Shown here piece after piece: positions 51,761-59,586 of a DNA stretch of 64,000 bases. The notes beneath the pieces were generated by a model. That model searched no databases. It saw nothing but the letters and a program-made list of their open reading frames with translations, and had not been told where the DNA came from. Source of the stretch: Pseudomonas sp. KBW05. GTDB lineage: Bacteria > Pseudomonadota > Gammaproteobacteria > Pseudomonadales > Pseudomonadaceae. Made by a program: the position numbers and the translations under genes. The stretch lies in assembly GCF_003852405.1 (NCBI RefSeq), contig NZ_QAJM01000020.1, forward strand, positions 105,480 to 169,479, read 5' to 3'. Positions within the stretch are counted from its first letter, which is position 1. The number at the start of each line of letters is the position of its first letter.

Positions 51761-52270
51761 ATGGCTCGACTTTCTGAATCGCTCGCCGGCGGCCGCAACG
51801 CGCTGGCCTTCCTCGATATGCTCGGCTGGTCCGAGGGCACCAGCACCTCACCGGCCACGGCCATGGATGGCTACGACGTCATCGTGACTGGCATCGACCG
51901 TAAGCCTGAGGTGTTCAAGGACTTCACTGATCACCCGTTTGCCAAGGGGCGCGCCTCCAAGGTCATCAACAGCAAGGGACTGAAGTCCAATGCTTCCGGC
52001 CGGTACCAGCAGATGCTGAAGGACTGGCCGCACTACAAGGCACTGCTCAAGCTGCCGGATTTCAGCCCGATCAGCCAGGACCTGCTAGCCCTGCAACATA
52101 TCCGCGAGTGCCGGGCTTTGCCTGATGTGCTTGCCGGTCGGATCGAGACGGCAATCTCGAAGTGCCGGAACATCTGGGCCAGCCTGCCGGGTGCGGGGTA
52201 TGGCCAGCGGGAACACCGGTTGGAGGACCTGCTGAAGCAGTACCGCCTGGCAGGCGGGGTGATGTCGTGA
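51761..52270 (+). CDS. endolysin (lambda R-like lytic transglycosylase, GH104)
   Basis: A 169-residue endolysin clearly homologous to lambda R: FLDMLGWSEGT with the catalytic Glu, GYDVIVTGIDRK, FKDFTDHPF, SNASGRYQ and IWASLPGAGYGQREH. It cleaves peptidoglycan glycan strands after the holin opens the membrane. ATG 51761 follows GGAG. No signal sequence is visible, so it depends on a holin. Confidence 0.93.
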   Translation: MARLSESLAGGRNALAFLDMLGWSEGTSTSPATAMDGYDVIVTGIDRKPEVFKDFTDHPFAKGRASKVINSKGLKSNASGRYQQMLKDWPHYKALLKLPDFSPISQDLLALQHIRECRALPDVLAGRIETAISKCRNIWASLPGAGYGQREHRLEDLLKQYRLAGGVMS

Positions 52271-52638
52271 CGCCGTTGGAGAAGTTGATCGGGCTGGGCC
52301 TGGCGGTGATCTTACTGCTGGTCCTCGGCGCCAGCGTTGGGGTCTGGCGTGCCGTTGCTCACTTCCGGCCGCTGCTCGATGCGGCCAATAGTGACCTAGC
52401 CACCACCAATGCCGCCCGTGACAATTTGGTAACTCTGACGGGAGAGCAGGGCAAGAAGCTCGGCGAGCTGGTGCTGGCAGGTGAACTCCGGGAGCGGAAT
52501 GCCGCGCTGGCACAGGAGAAAGCCGCGCAAGAAGCCCGGCCAGACTACGCCGCAGCCAATCAGCTATTGCGGGAGCGAACCGGCGGCGATCCTGCTCAGA
52601 CTGCCGCGGCGATCATCGATCAGGAGTTGGGGTTATGA
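52267..52638 (+). CDS. Rz-like i-spanin
   Basis: A 123-residue protein beginning at GTG 52267 inside the endolysin stop (GTGA). One N-terminal membrane helix (LIGLGLAVILLLVLGASVGVW) is followed by a long periplasmic helix/coiled coil. Position between endolysin and an Rz1-like lipoprotein identifies it as the inner-membrane spanin subunit that fuses the membranes at lysis. Confidence 0.75.
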   Translation: MTPLEKLIGLGLAVILLLVLGASVGVWRAVAHFRPLLDAANSDLATTNAARDNLVTLTGEQGKKLGELVLAGELRERNAALAQEKAAQEARPDYAAANQLLRERTGGDPAQTAAAIIDQELGL

Positions 52639-52892
52639 AGCTGCTACTGGTGGTACTGGCCCTGGTGCTGGCCGGCTGCGCGACCAAGGAACCGGCGGTG
52701 CGCACCGTTCGTGTTGAAGTGCCGGTGCTGGTGCCGTGCAGGACGAAAGAGATAGTGGTGCCGCCGTGGGCCGCCGTCGGGCTCAAGAAGTCCGACAGCC
52801 TGGAAGTGAAGGTACGGGCGTTGCTGGCAGAGCGACGGCAGCGGATCGGCTACGAGCGGCAATTGGTAGCGGCTATTACGGCGTGCCAGTGA
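52635..52892 (+). CDS. Rz1-like o-spanin lipoprotein
   Basis: An 85-residue lipoprotein: signal MKLLLVVLALVLAGC with lipobox LAGC, then a short proline-containing region (VEVPVLVPCRTKEIVVPPWAAV). Starts 4 bp inside the Rz-like gene rather than being embedded in it. Its 3' end overlaps the convergent SOS-boxed gene by 17 bp. Confidence 0.8.
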   Translation: MKLLLVVLALVLAGCATKEPAVRTVRVEVPVLVPCRTKEIVVPPWAAVGLKKSDSLEVKVRALLAERRQRIGYERQLVAAITACQ

Positions 52893-53238
52893 GTGGCAAT
52901 TTCCGCGCCAGTAAAAGCCGCTGATTCTCCCTGAACAGTTCGTCACGTTGCTGGGCTACGGCCATTAAGCCGTTTATCCGACGATCCATTTCTGAGGTTT
53001 CGCGGTTGAGTGCACCCACTTCGGCCAGTGCTTTCTTCAGCGATTCCTCGGCGAGAGCTTTCTCGGTGGACAGCGCATCATTCATCTGCACCAGCCCGGC
53101 GATGTTCTTCCGGGCATTGCGCAGCAGCGCCTGGGTTTGGGTTAGTTCGTCCTCGAGCAGCGCGCACTGGTGCTTGTACATTTCCAGAGGTGTGGGGCAG
53201 CCAAGCCACGCTGAGGTGTCTTCGTCAATGAGGTGCAT
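52876..53238 (-). CDS. SOS-boxed coiled-coil protein
   Basis: A 120-residue protein from ATG 53238 (an in-frame TTG at 53253 is possible). The first 20 residues (HLIDEDTSAWLGCPTPLEMY) precede an almost continuous coiled coil (LLEDELTQTQALLRNARKNIAGLVQMNDAL and onward). I recognise no family. A LexA box lies 19 bp upstream. It is antisense to the late operon and its end overlaps the Rz1-like gene, so it is expressed independently of the late genes. Confidence 0.65.
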   Translation of the reverse strand: MHLIDEDTSAWLGCPTPLEMYKHQCALLEDELTQTQALLRNARKNIAGLVQMNDALSTEKALAEESLKKALAEVGALNRETSEMDRRINGLMAVAQQRDELFRENQRLLLARKLPLTGTP

Positions 53239-53256
53239 GGTGGGTAAACTCAAGTA

Positions 53257-53272
53257 CTGTATGTGCGTACAG
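53257..53272. promoter_or_regulatory. LexA/SOS box
   Basis: CTGTATGTGCGTACAG fits CTG-N10-CAG with near-perfect symmetry and resembles the box at 25527-25542. The region 53273-53497 contains no gene; it probably carries the promoter of the acyltransferase gene. Confidence 0.75.
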
Positions 53273-53497
53273 TAGTCGAGGTTTGGCCGTAGCGCGATTT
53301 GAGGCGACGAGCTGTAGCAGATTTGGTTTGGTGTTCGGTCGGCAGAGCGCCGGGGGGAGGGAGTAAATAATATTCGCAGCTACATGTTCCCTGAATAGCC
53401 GGGCCATCAACGGTGGCGAGTTGCCGCTATCCATTTAAGCTATCATCCTTCCCGCCGATACACATCCGGTAAATAATAAAGCGTCCATGGAGTGCGT

Positions 53498-54583
53498 ATG
53501 TCGCGGGAAAGAGTTGAAACCATTGATTACCTACGCGGCATTCTTTCCGTGTCGATCATGTTTTATCACTACATGGGGTGGCTGTTCCCCAACCAGATGG
53601 CCGAAGACAGCTTGCTCAGCAAGGTTGGTTACTACGGTGTCTCGGCTTTTTTTGTCATCAGCGGCATGAGCATGTGTATTGCCTACAACGGCAGGCTCTC
53701 AACTCCGGGTGACGTGAACCAGTATGTGATCAGGCGCGCTCTTCGCATTGTCCCGCTGTACATGCTCGCCTCAGTTGCGGCGTTGGCAGCAGCAGGGATG
53801 GCAAGCAAGACTCAGGGCGCCATCGATGTTTATGGCTGGTCGTCGGTCGTCCTGAACTTCACGTTGCTGTTTTCCTTTATTGATCCGAGTAAGGCCATAC
53901 CAGGTGGTGGCTGGTCCATCGGCAATGAGCTGTTCTTCTATTGCTACTTCCCGATCATGCTGTACCTGATTCGTCTGCATCGCGCCTATGCGGCGGCGAT
54001 TCTGCTGGTGTCGGCGGGGATGTTCATCTATTGGGCCATGGTCTTGGTGCCATCAGCCGGTGAGGCGCAGGCCTGGAAAGAGTACGTAAGCAACCAGAAT
54101 CAGGCGTTGTTCTTCGTGTGCGGCGTGCTGATTGCCTACGCTGGCGGTCGCCACAAGCTGGGCAATCTTGCCTCGATTACGTTGGGCGTGTTGGCGTTTA
54201 CGGCCTTTTGGGCTGTGAGTGTTGAAGTCAGCACCGCACTGGTGGTGGGCTGGGAGCGGATCGCGCTGGGAATCTGCACCATCGCGTTTGTCTCGAGCGT
54301 CTATTTTGTGAAGGTGAAGCTGCCCATCGCTATCGCCTGGGTTCTGCATACGGTTGGCGCGCTCTCGTTCTCGATCTATCTGCTGCATCCGCTGGTCTTT
54401 TCGGTCGTGCGCAAGGTCGGTTCGATCCTGGGCCTTGCGCCTGAGCTGATTATTGCCGCGTCGGTTGCTGGCACTTTGGTTGGGGCTTATGTGGTGTACC
54501 ACTGGTTTGAATTGCCGATCATGCGTCTGGGCAAGAAGCCAAAGCCGCAGGCGCCGATCAGCGCTGAGCTGGTGCAGAGATAG
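53498..54583 (+). CDS. OafA-type membrane acyltransferase (serotype-conversion cargo)
   Basis: A 361-residue integral membrane protein of the acyltransferase-3 family, with about ten membrane helices. It starts with the family signature ETIDYLRGILSVSIMFYHYMGWLF and contains WSIGNELFFYCYFPIM, the conserved WSLxxE-type motif. ATG 53498 follows GGAG. These enzymes O-acylate LPS O-antigen or other envelope sugars. Between the lysis genes and attR, with its own promoter region, it fits lysogenic conversion that changes a phage receptor. The modified sugar is unknown. Confidence 0.85.
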   Translation: MSRERVETIDYLRGILSVSIMFYHYMGWLFPNQMAEDSLLSKVGYYGVSAFFVISGMSMCIAYNGRLSTPGDVNQYVIRRALRIVPLYMLASVAALAAAGMASKTQGAIDVYGWSSVVLNFTLLFSFIDPSKAIPGGGWSIGNELFFYCYFPIMLYLIRLHRAYAAAILLVSAGMFIYWAMVLVPSAGEAQAWKEYVSNQNQALFFVCGVLIAYAGGRHKLGNLASITLGVLAFTAFWAVSVEVSTALVVGWERIALGICTIAFVSSVYFVKVKLPIAIAWVLHTVGALSFSIYLLHPLVFSVVRKVGSILGLAPELIIAASVAGTLVGAYVVYHWFELPIMRLGKKPKPQAPISAELVQR

Positions 54584-54739
54584 CGTCGGGAGGCGTTCGG
54601 CAGGAAGCCGGGGGATGGGGCAAATCAGTTCCGCAACTAGATTTCTACCCCTTGAAATCATTGACCCTAAGGGGCATTCAAAACCTCAAGGTGCGGAATT
54701 TATATTGGCATAAGGTGCTGATAAGTATAGAAAAAATCA

Positions 54740-54795
54740 TGGATTGCAAATCCACCTACGCCGGTTCGATTCCGACCTCGGCCTCCACTCTTAAA
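54740..54795 (+). other. attR core
   Basis: 56 bp identical to 17097-17152. It contains only the 3' part of tRNA-Cys; upstream is unrelated AT-rich sequence, so this is not a tRNA gene. The gap 54584-55124 otherwise holds integrase arm-like TTCCGCAAC (54629-54637) on the prophage side and no gene. Confidence 0.9.
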
Positions 54796-54797
54796 AA

Positions 54798-54828
54798 CCC
54801 CGTAGATTAACGTCTGCGGGGTTTTTTA
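54798..54828 (+). terminator. terminator hairpin beside attR
   Basis: CCCCGTAGA and GTCTGCGGGG followed by TTTTTT, a diverged copy of the tRNA-Cys terminator at 17154-17184. Confidence 0.75.
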
Positions 54829-55124
54829 TTGGCTGCAGGAAAGTGAGGTTTTCTGCAACTATCAGTTGTGTTCCGCAAGTGCGAGCGATGTGGCGGCACG
54901 TGATCAGAATGATGTCAGGGCGCAATCGGCCAGGGGTGGATATTCATTAGCGGCCAGAAACAGCCCTCGGATGTCGGCGAGTTTGGGCCCGTGTACCACG
55001 CGAGGTTCAGTTTTCAGTTGTGTCTCTCAAGCGCTTTCTTTACAAGCATTGATAGACGCAAGCTTTTCTTTTACGTGCCTTGAACTATGGTGAGTAGAAT
55101 TGTCAGCTCATCAGGGAGAAAGGT

Positions 55125-57599
55125 ATGCGAGCACCATTTGAGATGACCGACGGGATGGTGTCTCTGCGCAAGATATTAGAAAGCTACCCAGTTGGGAGTG
55201 AACATTGGAACGAGGCACAAAATCGGTTTCAGTTTGTTGACAGGTTGCTGACAGAGTGCTTGGGTTGGGAAAAGCCAGATATTGCTGTTGAGCTAACTGA
55301 TGAAATGAATGGGAGAGCGGATTACGCATTAGGCCTTCCCGTCAAGGCAATTCTAGAAGCAAAAAAAGAGGCGATTCTTTTTGACATACCTCCTTCTAGC
55401 TCAAATATTGTGCTTCGTAAGCTCCAACCTTTAATTGTCGCATCCAAAAGCTTTAAAGAAGCCATTATTCAAGTTATTCCCTATTGCGCAATGAGAGGCG
55501 CACAAGTCGCGATTGTTTGTAATGGTCCACAAATTGCAATTTTTCAAGCAGTCACTCCTGGATTTCCTCCGCTAGAAGGCGAGTGTTACTTTTTCAATGG
55601 TTTTCAATCGTACATTGAACATTTTCCACTTCTGTGGAAGTTTCTTTCACCTGAGGGGATTGAGGGGAACCATGCAAATCGAGACTTGGCTTTTCATCGA
55701 AACCCTAGGATACCTCCCAAAGGTTCCACGGTTATCGCTGAACCTTTAAAATATAGGTACCGGAATGACTTTCAAGAAAATTTAAGATCATTGTCATCGC
55801 TACTTTTGGAAGAGATCGAAGATAATCCCGAACTAAAATCAGACTTTTACAAAGAATGCTATATCGGCATTGAGGCTAATAACAGGCACCTTCTTTTAAG
55901 CAAAAGTATAATTTCCGCTCGTTACCGGCGAGCAGGTGAACTCGGCGTTGCACCCTCAGCTCTAGATGAAATTACGGGAGTTGATGGAAATGGCAATTTA
56001 CAGATCAGCGACCCTTCTCTGCTTGGAAAGATGGGCTCCCGTCCCATAGTAGTGATTGGAGATGTGGGCGTAGGAAAAACGTCTTTTTTTGAAAACTTAT
56101 TTGAAAGCCTCACTAGCACAGATCAGGCTAATACGTATTTCATAAATATTAATCTTGGCATAAAGGCAACTTTGAGTCGAGATATAAAAACATATATACT
56201 GGAAGAGGTTCCGAGAATACTAAAAAGCAAATATAGCATCGATATAAATACTGCTGCTTTTGCCAATGCGATATACCATAAGGACTTGGTGGATTTCGAC
56301 GCAACTGTAAATGGAAACCTAAAAGAATCAAATTCAGAACAGTATATCCTCGAGCGAGCAAGGTTCTTAACAATTAAAACAGATCAAAAGGATATGCATT
56401 TACAGGCCGCATTGGGTCACCTGAGTCGTGGTCGTAGCAAACAAATAATAATGGTGCTGGACAATGCAGATCAGCGCTCGTTCGAAGTGCAGCAAGAAAC
56501 ATTTCTTATTGCGCAAGAGTTTGCGGCATCTAGGAACTTGTCAGTTTTTGTAGCACTAAGGCCTAGTACATTTTATCTCTCAAAAACTACTGGAGCACTT
56601 TCTGCTTATCAAAACAAAGTCCTAACTATATCCCCTCCGCCTGCGGATGAGGTTATCCAGAAAAGGCTAATTTTTGCTGTCAGAGTGGCAGAGGGGAAGG
56701 TAGCTCCTGCCGCACTGCAGGACATCAGGCTAAACCTGAAAAATGTTGTGCTTTTCTTGAATGCCACTTTGCGCTCCATTAGAACAAGTGACTCTATTAA
56801 GCAGTTCTTGAGTAATGTGACGGGAGGTAATACGCGCTCGGTTATCGAATTAATTACCGGCTTTTTTGGAAGCCCCAATGTCGATTCTAAGAAAATAGTC
56901 AAGATCGAAGAGGAAAGGGGCGGGTACAGAATACCATTGCACGAATTTACGAAACATAGCTTGCTAGGTGAGTATGCCTACTTTAACTCCCAGTCGTCAT
57001 TAGTTGCTTGCAATATATTTGACGTTGTTGGCGCAGCTGACCCGCGAGAGCATTTTTTGTCTTCTCTAATTGTTGCCTACCTCAGCTCCAATACGGGCGT
57101 GGTCGACAATGATGGTTTTTTGGCTGGTAGAAATATAATTGCGGAGCTTACTGGTCATGGTTATGTAGATGATCAAATCAGTAGGGCTTTAAAGTTTTTG
57201 GCTATGAAGCGGTTAATTGAAACTCCGTACGCGCACTACCGCGAAATACAGGTTGCGGAGCATGAGCGCAGTGATCAGATGCATTATCGGGCGACATCAG
57301 TTGGAATTTATCATGTTCGTCACTGGGCAGGTTCGTTTGCATTTTTAGATGCCATGTCAACTGATACCCCAATCTTTGACGAGGCTGCAAGAGAAATAGT
57401 TTGTGGTCTTGCGTCTTCCTTTTCTATAAGTGACAGATATACAAAAACTGTTGCCTTTAGAGATTATTTAAAGGCGCAGTGGCTGTTATCTAGCATAAAT
57501 GTAAATTATTTTGATTTTATAAGTTTGCTCGGCGGCCAGGAGAACTCTTTTCTTACCGTCTCCAGTCACATTGTAAACCGACCTGCTCACCAAAGATGA
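55125..57599 (+). CDS. predicted PD-(D/E)XK nuclease - P-loop NTPase fusion, candidate defence gene
   Basis: An 824-residue AT-rich gene behind AGGGAGAAAGG. Residues about 35-145 resemble the N-terminal nuclease domain of type I restriction HsdR: FVDRLLTECLGW, GRADYALG (Asp66) and AILEAKK (Glu78, Lys80), then CNGPQIAIF. Residues about 305-490 form a P-loop NTPase: Walker A GDVGVGKTS (312-320), Walker B IIMVLDNAD (441-449) and a VALRPST strand. The C-terminal 300 residues look like helical/winged-helix repeats with no known domain. There is no helicase motif and no hsdM or hsdS, so it is not a type I subunit. Nuclease plus regulatory NTPase resembles Avs/STAND-type antiphage proteins in logic. 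Function is inferred. Confidence 0.7.
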   Translation: MRAPFEMTDGMVSLRKILESYPVGSEHWNEAQNRFQFVDRLLTECLGWEKPDIAVELTDEMNGRADYALGLPVKAILEAKKEAILFDIPPSSSNIVLRKLQPLIVASKSFKEAIIQVIPYCAMRGAQVAIVCNGPQIAIFQAVTPGFPPLEGECYFFNGFQSYIEHFPLLWKFLSPEGIEGNHANRDLAFHRNPRIPPKGSTVIAEPLKYRYRNDFQENLRSLSSLLLEEIEDNPELKSDFYKECYIGIEANNRHLLLSKSIISARYRRAGELGVAPSALDEITGVDGNGNLQISDPSLLGKMGSRPIVVIGDVGVGKTSFFENLFESLTSTDQANTYFININLGIKATLSRDIKTYILEEVPRILKSKYSIDINTAAFANAIYHKDLVDFDATVNGNLKESNSEQYILERARFLTIKTDQKDMHLQAALGHLSRGRSKQIIMVLDNADQRSFEVQQETFLIAQEFAASRNLSVFVALRPSTFYLSKTTGALSAYQNKVLTISPPPADEVIQKRLIFAVRVAEGKVAPAALQDIRLNLKNVVLFLNATLRSIRTSDSIKQFLSNVTGGNTRSVIELITGFFGSPNVDSKKIVKIEEERGGYRIPLHEFTKHSLLGEYAYFNSQSSLVACNIFDVVGAADPREHFLSSLIVAYLSSNTGVVDNDGFLAGRNIIAELTGHGYVDDQISRALKFLAMKRLIETPYAHYREIQVAEHERSDQMHYRATSVGIYHVRHWAGSFAFLDAMSTDTPIFDEAAREIVCGLASSFSISDRYTKTVAFRDYLKAQWLLSSINVNYFDFISLLGGQENSFLTVSSHIVNRPAHQR

Positions 57600-57863
57600 G
57601 TTTCAGTTATGGGGTCGATTCCTTGGGGAGCAATTTCGGTAAAGCTGCTATTAGCCAATAGTTGCCTGTTGTGTCGAGGGTCGGCTCAAGGCATAGGTGA
57701 AACTAAGGCGGCGATATTAGCCAGCCAAGATTGAAGAAAAAATCATTTCCTCAATGATAAATCAATGTCGTGTGAATAAAGGTTTTCAGCCGTCTTGATA
57801 CATCATAAATACGGAAGGTTATTTATCTTAACTAACTGGGTTGCAGGGTTTTATTCTTAGATC

Positions 57864-57950
57864 GCAACTCCAGCTACACCGCTTCGATTCCAACCTCGGC
57901 CCCATTCTTGAAAACCCCGTAGACCAACGTCTGTGGGGCTTTTTTATTGC
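57864..57950 (+). other. decayed third copy of the tRNA-Cys 3' end and terminator
   Basis: GCAACTCCAGCTACACC, TTCGATTCCAACCTCGGCC, then CTTGAAAACCCCGTAGACC and a hairpin with TTTTTT. It aligns with 17103-17190 with about one mismatch per seven bases and a 1-bp gap. It marks the outer end of the island. In 57600-57863 I see no gene. Confidence 0.75.
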
Positions 57951-57965
57951 CAAAAGACAAGTACC

Positions 57966-58490
57966 TCACCGCGCCGTATACCCCACCCCAAGCTCCCACC
58001 GCGACTGCCAATGTTCCACATACCGCCGTGCTACCTCCGGCGCCCCCTTAATCACCAGCACATTCTCCGAATTCGCCGTCTCCGCAGACGTCGCATAATT
58101 GAATGACCCCGTTTGCACCGTGCTGCCATCAACAATGATCACCTTGTCATGCTGCAGGTGAAAGTGATCACTGGTACGCAGTTCCACGCCATTGCGGCTG
58201 ACAAAGTCCATAGCCGTGGTACTGGCCTTGCCAAGGTTGCGTTTCTTGTCGATGACCACACGCACCTTCACCCCACGCTTCTGCGCCTCGACCAACGCCC
58301 GTGTGATGTCGGGCGCTTGAAAGGCGTAGGCAAGCATCTGAATGCTGTGCCGCGCGCTGCCGATGGTCTCCAGGACCAACGTACGCGCCGAACCTTCTGG
58401 CGAGAAACCGACGGCAATGCTGGGTTCAGCCAGAGAGAGGGGCGATAAGCCGAGCAGGGCCCCCAAGGTGATGCTTCGAACGATCATCAT
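57966..58490 (-). CDS. secreted phospholipase D-family nuclease
   Basis: A 174-residue protein with a signal peptide (cleavage near SLAEP) and one HKD motif, HDKVIIVDGSTVQTGSFN (HxKx4D), plus MLAYAFQAPDITRALVEAQKRGVKVRVVID. This is the layout of the Nuc endonucleases (pKM101 Nuc), which dimerise to bring two HKD motifs together and degrade DNA in the periplasm. Phospholipid cleavage is the alternative. It reads toward the island. Confidence 0.8.
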   Translation of the reverse strand: MMIVRSITLGALLGLSPLSLAEPSIAVGFSPEGSARTLVLETIGSARHSIQMLAYAFQAPDITRALVEAQKRGVKVRVVIDKKRNLGKASTTAMDFVSRNGVELRTSDHFHLQHDKVIIVDGSTVQTGSFNYATSAETANSENVLVIKGAPEVARRYVEHWQSRWELGVGYTAR

Positions 58491-58653
58491 GTTTCAAACC
58501 CCGATAGCGCTGTGTGCAAACGCTTCGTTCGCAGCGCGTTGTAAGTTTAAAAATACAAAGCCTACCAACACGTTACACGATAGCCGTGACGCCGTCGGCT
58601 TTCGCTTGTCCTATCTCTCGCGAAACAAATATTGCCAAGCAGAGAGTGTTTTC

Positions 58654-58821
58654 ATGAAGTTGAATTACCTGACCAAGGCGGCCGTCGTGGTCGCGCTGTT
58701 GTCCACCCTTTCGGGTTGCTGGATGTTCATGCCACCACCAGGTGGTGGTGGTGGTGGTGGTGGTGGGCACGGACAGGGCGGTGGCCACGGTGGTCCAGGC
58801 GGTGGCGGTGGCCAGCGCTAA
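58654..58821 (+). CDS. small glycine-rich lipoprotein
   Basis: A 55-residue lipoprotein: signal peptide with lipobox (LSTLSGC), then WMFMPPPG and a tail made almost only of Gly with His and Gln. A run of GGT codons (58742-58764) encodes nine Gly and could vary in length by slippage. Function unknown; membrane-anchored flexible tail. Followed by a strong terminator. Confidence 0.7.
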   Translation: MKLNYLTKAAVVVALLSTLSGCWMFMPPPGGGGGGGGGHGQGGGHGGPGGGGGQR

Positions 58822-58834
58822 GTAGTGCATCCAG

Positions 58835-58867
58835 GGAGCAAGCCGTTGCGGCTTGCTCCTTTTTTTT
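58835..58867 (+). terminator. terminator after the glycine-rich lipoprotein gene
   Basis: GGAGCAAGCCG-TTG-CGGCTTGCTCC followed by eight T. Confidence 0.95.
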
Positions 58868-58972
58868 GTGCGGCGAAAGTGTATTCCCCGATCCACCCCT
58901 AGCTGTACGGGGCGGTCGGCCCGCTAAACCTCTACTGTCACAGTCCTGCCACCACCGTCTGGATGCTGCGCC

Positions 58973-59581
58973 ATGTTCATGTCTACCAGCCTGCTGTCAG
59001 CCTTTGTGCTGTTCGCTTTCGTGTCTTCGATCACCCCGGGGCCTAACAACACCATGCTGCTGGCGTCGGGGGTGAACTTCGGGTTTCGTCGCTCGATGCC
59101 TCATGCGCTGGGGATCAGCATCGGTTTCATGCTGTTGGTGATTGCGGTCGGCCTGGGGTTGGGCGAGGTGTTCAAGGTGTTCCCGTGGGCCTACACGCTG
59201 TTGCGTTATGTGGGCGCGGCGTACCTGCTGTACCTGGCGTGGAAGATTGCGACGTCCGCCGGTATGTCCGAGAGCAGCGATGCGCACGGCAAGCCGATGA
59301 CGTTCCTCGGCGCGGCGGCGTTTCAGTGGGTCAACCCCAAGGCGTGGATCATGGCGCTGGGGGCAATCACTACCTATACGCCGGCCGAGGGTTATGTCAC
59401 CAACGTGCTGGTGATCGCCTTGGTGTTTGCCGTGGTCAACCTGCCCAGCGTGTGTGTCTGGGTGGTCTGTGGCAGCGGCCTGCGCAATGTGTTGCGCGAG
59501 CCGCGCTGGTTGCGGGTGTTCAACGGGTCAATGGCGGGCTTGTTGGTGCTGTCGTTGTACCCGATGTTGTTTGTCAGCTGA
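58973..59581 (+). CDS. LysE/RhtB-family amino-acid exporter
   Basis: A 202-residue inner-membrane translocator with about six helices. The N-terminal SAFVLFAFVSSITPGPNNTMLLASG is the LysE family signature, followed by GISIGFMLLVIAVGLGLG, LLRYVGAAYLLYLAWKI and QWVNPKAWIMALG. It exports amino acids or related metabolites; substrate not predictable. Confidence 0.9.
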   Translation: MFMSTSLLSAFVLFAFVSSITPGPNNTMLLASGVNFGFRRSMPHALGISIGFMLLVIAVGLGLGEVFKVFPWAYTLLRYVGAAYLLYLAWKIATSAGMSESSDAHGKPMTFLGAAAFQWVNPKAWIMALGAITTYTPAEGYVTNVLVIALVFAVVNLPSVCVWVVCGSGLRNVLREPRWLRVFNGSMAGLLVLSLYPMLFVS

Positions 59582-59586
59582 CGGCG

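Larger units (their letters stand above)
17097..54795. mobile_element. SfV-like temperate myoprophage integrated in tRNA-Cys
   Basis: Bounded by perfect 56-bp direct repeats. It contains integrase, repressor and Cro, replication genes, packaging, HK97-type head, Mu-type contractile tail and lysis genes. All essential modules appear intact; the only damaged gene I see is the DksA/TraR-like one. Head of HK97 type, tail of Mu type, tRNA integration and surface-modifying cargo beside att together resemble Shigella phage SfV. Cargo genes lie at both ends (HEPN-like at 17419, acyltransferase at 53498). Confidence 0.93.
54796..57950. mobile_element. tandem genomic island behind the prophage at tRNA-Cys
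   Basis: A 3.2-kb segment between attR and a decayed third copy of the tRNA-Cys 3' end (57864-57950). It starts with the terminator hairpin and TTCTGCAAC/TTCCGCAAG repeats (54851-54879), as the prophage starts after attL. It carries a single AT-rich gene (55125-57599) and no integrase. Probably an older or satellite element whose ends have diverged. Confidence 0.65.

Noticed and set aside
54740-54795. second tRNA-Cys gene
   Set aside because: Only the 3' part from the anticodon stem onward is present; the acceptor 5' strand and D arm are absent, so it is attR.
17097-54795. Mu-like transposable phage
   Set aside because: The tail genes are Mu-like, but there is no transposase A or B, while a tyrosine integrase and precise att repeats are present.
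55125-57599. type I restriction subunit HsdR
   Set aside because: Only the N-terminal nuclease resembles HsdR; helicase motifs are missing and there is no hsdM or hsdS.
57864-57950. third tRNA gene
   Set aside because: Lacks the 5' half, and the T-arm region has mismatches; best read as a decayed att site.
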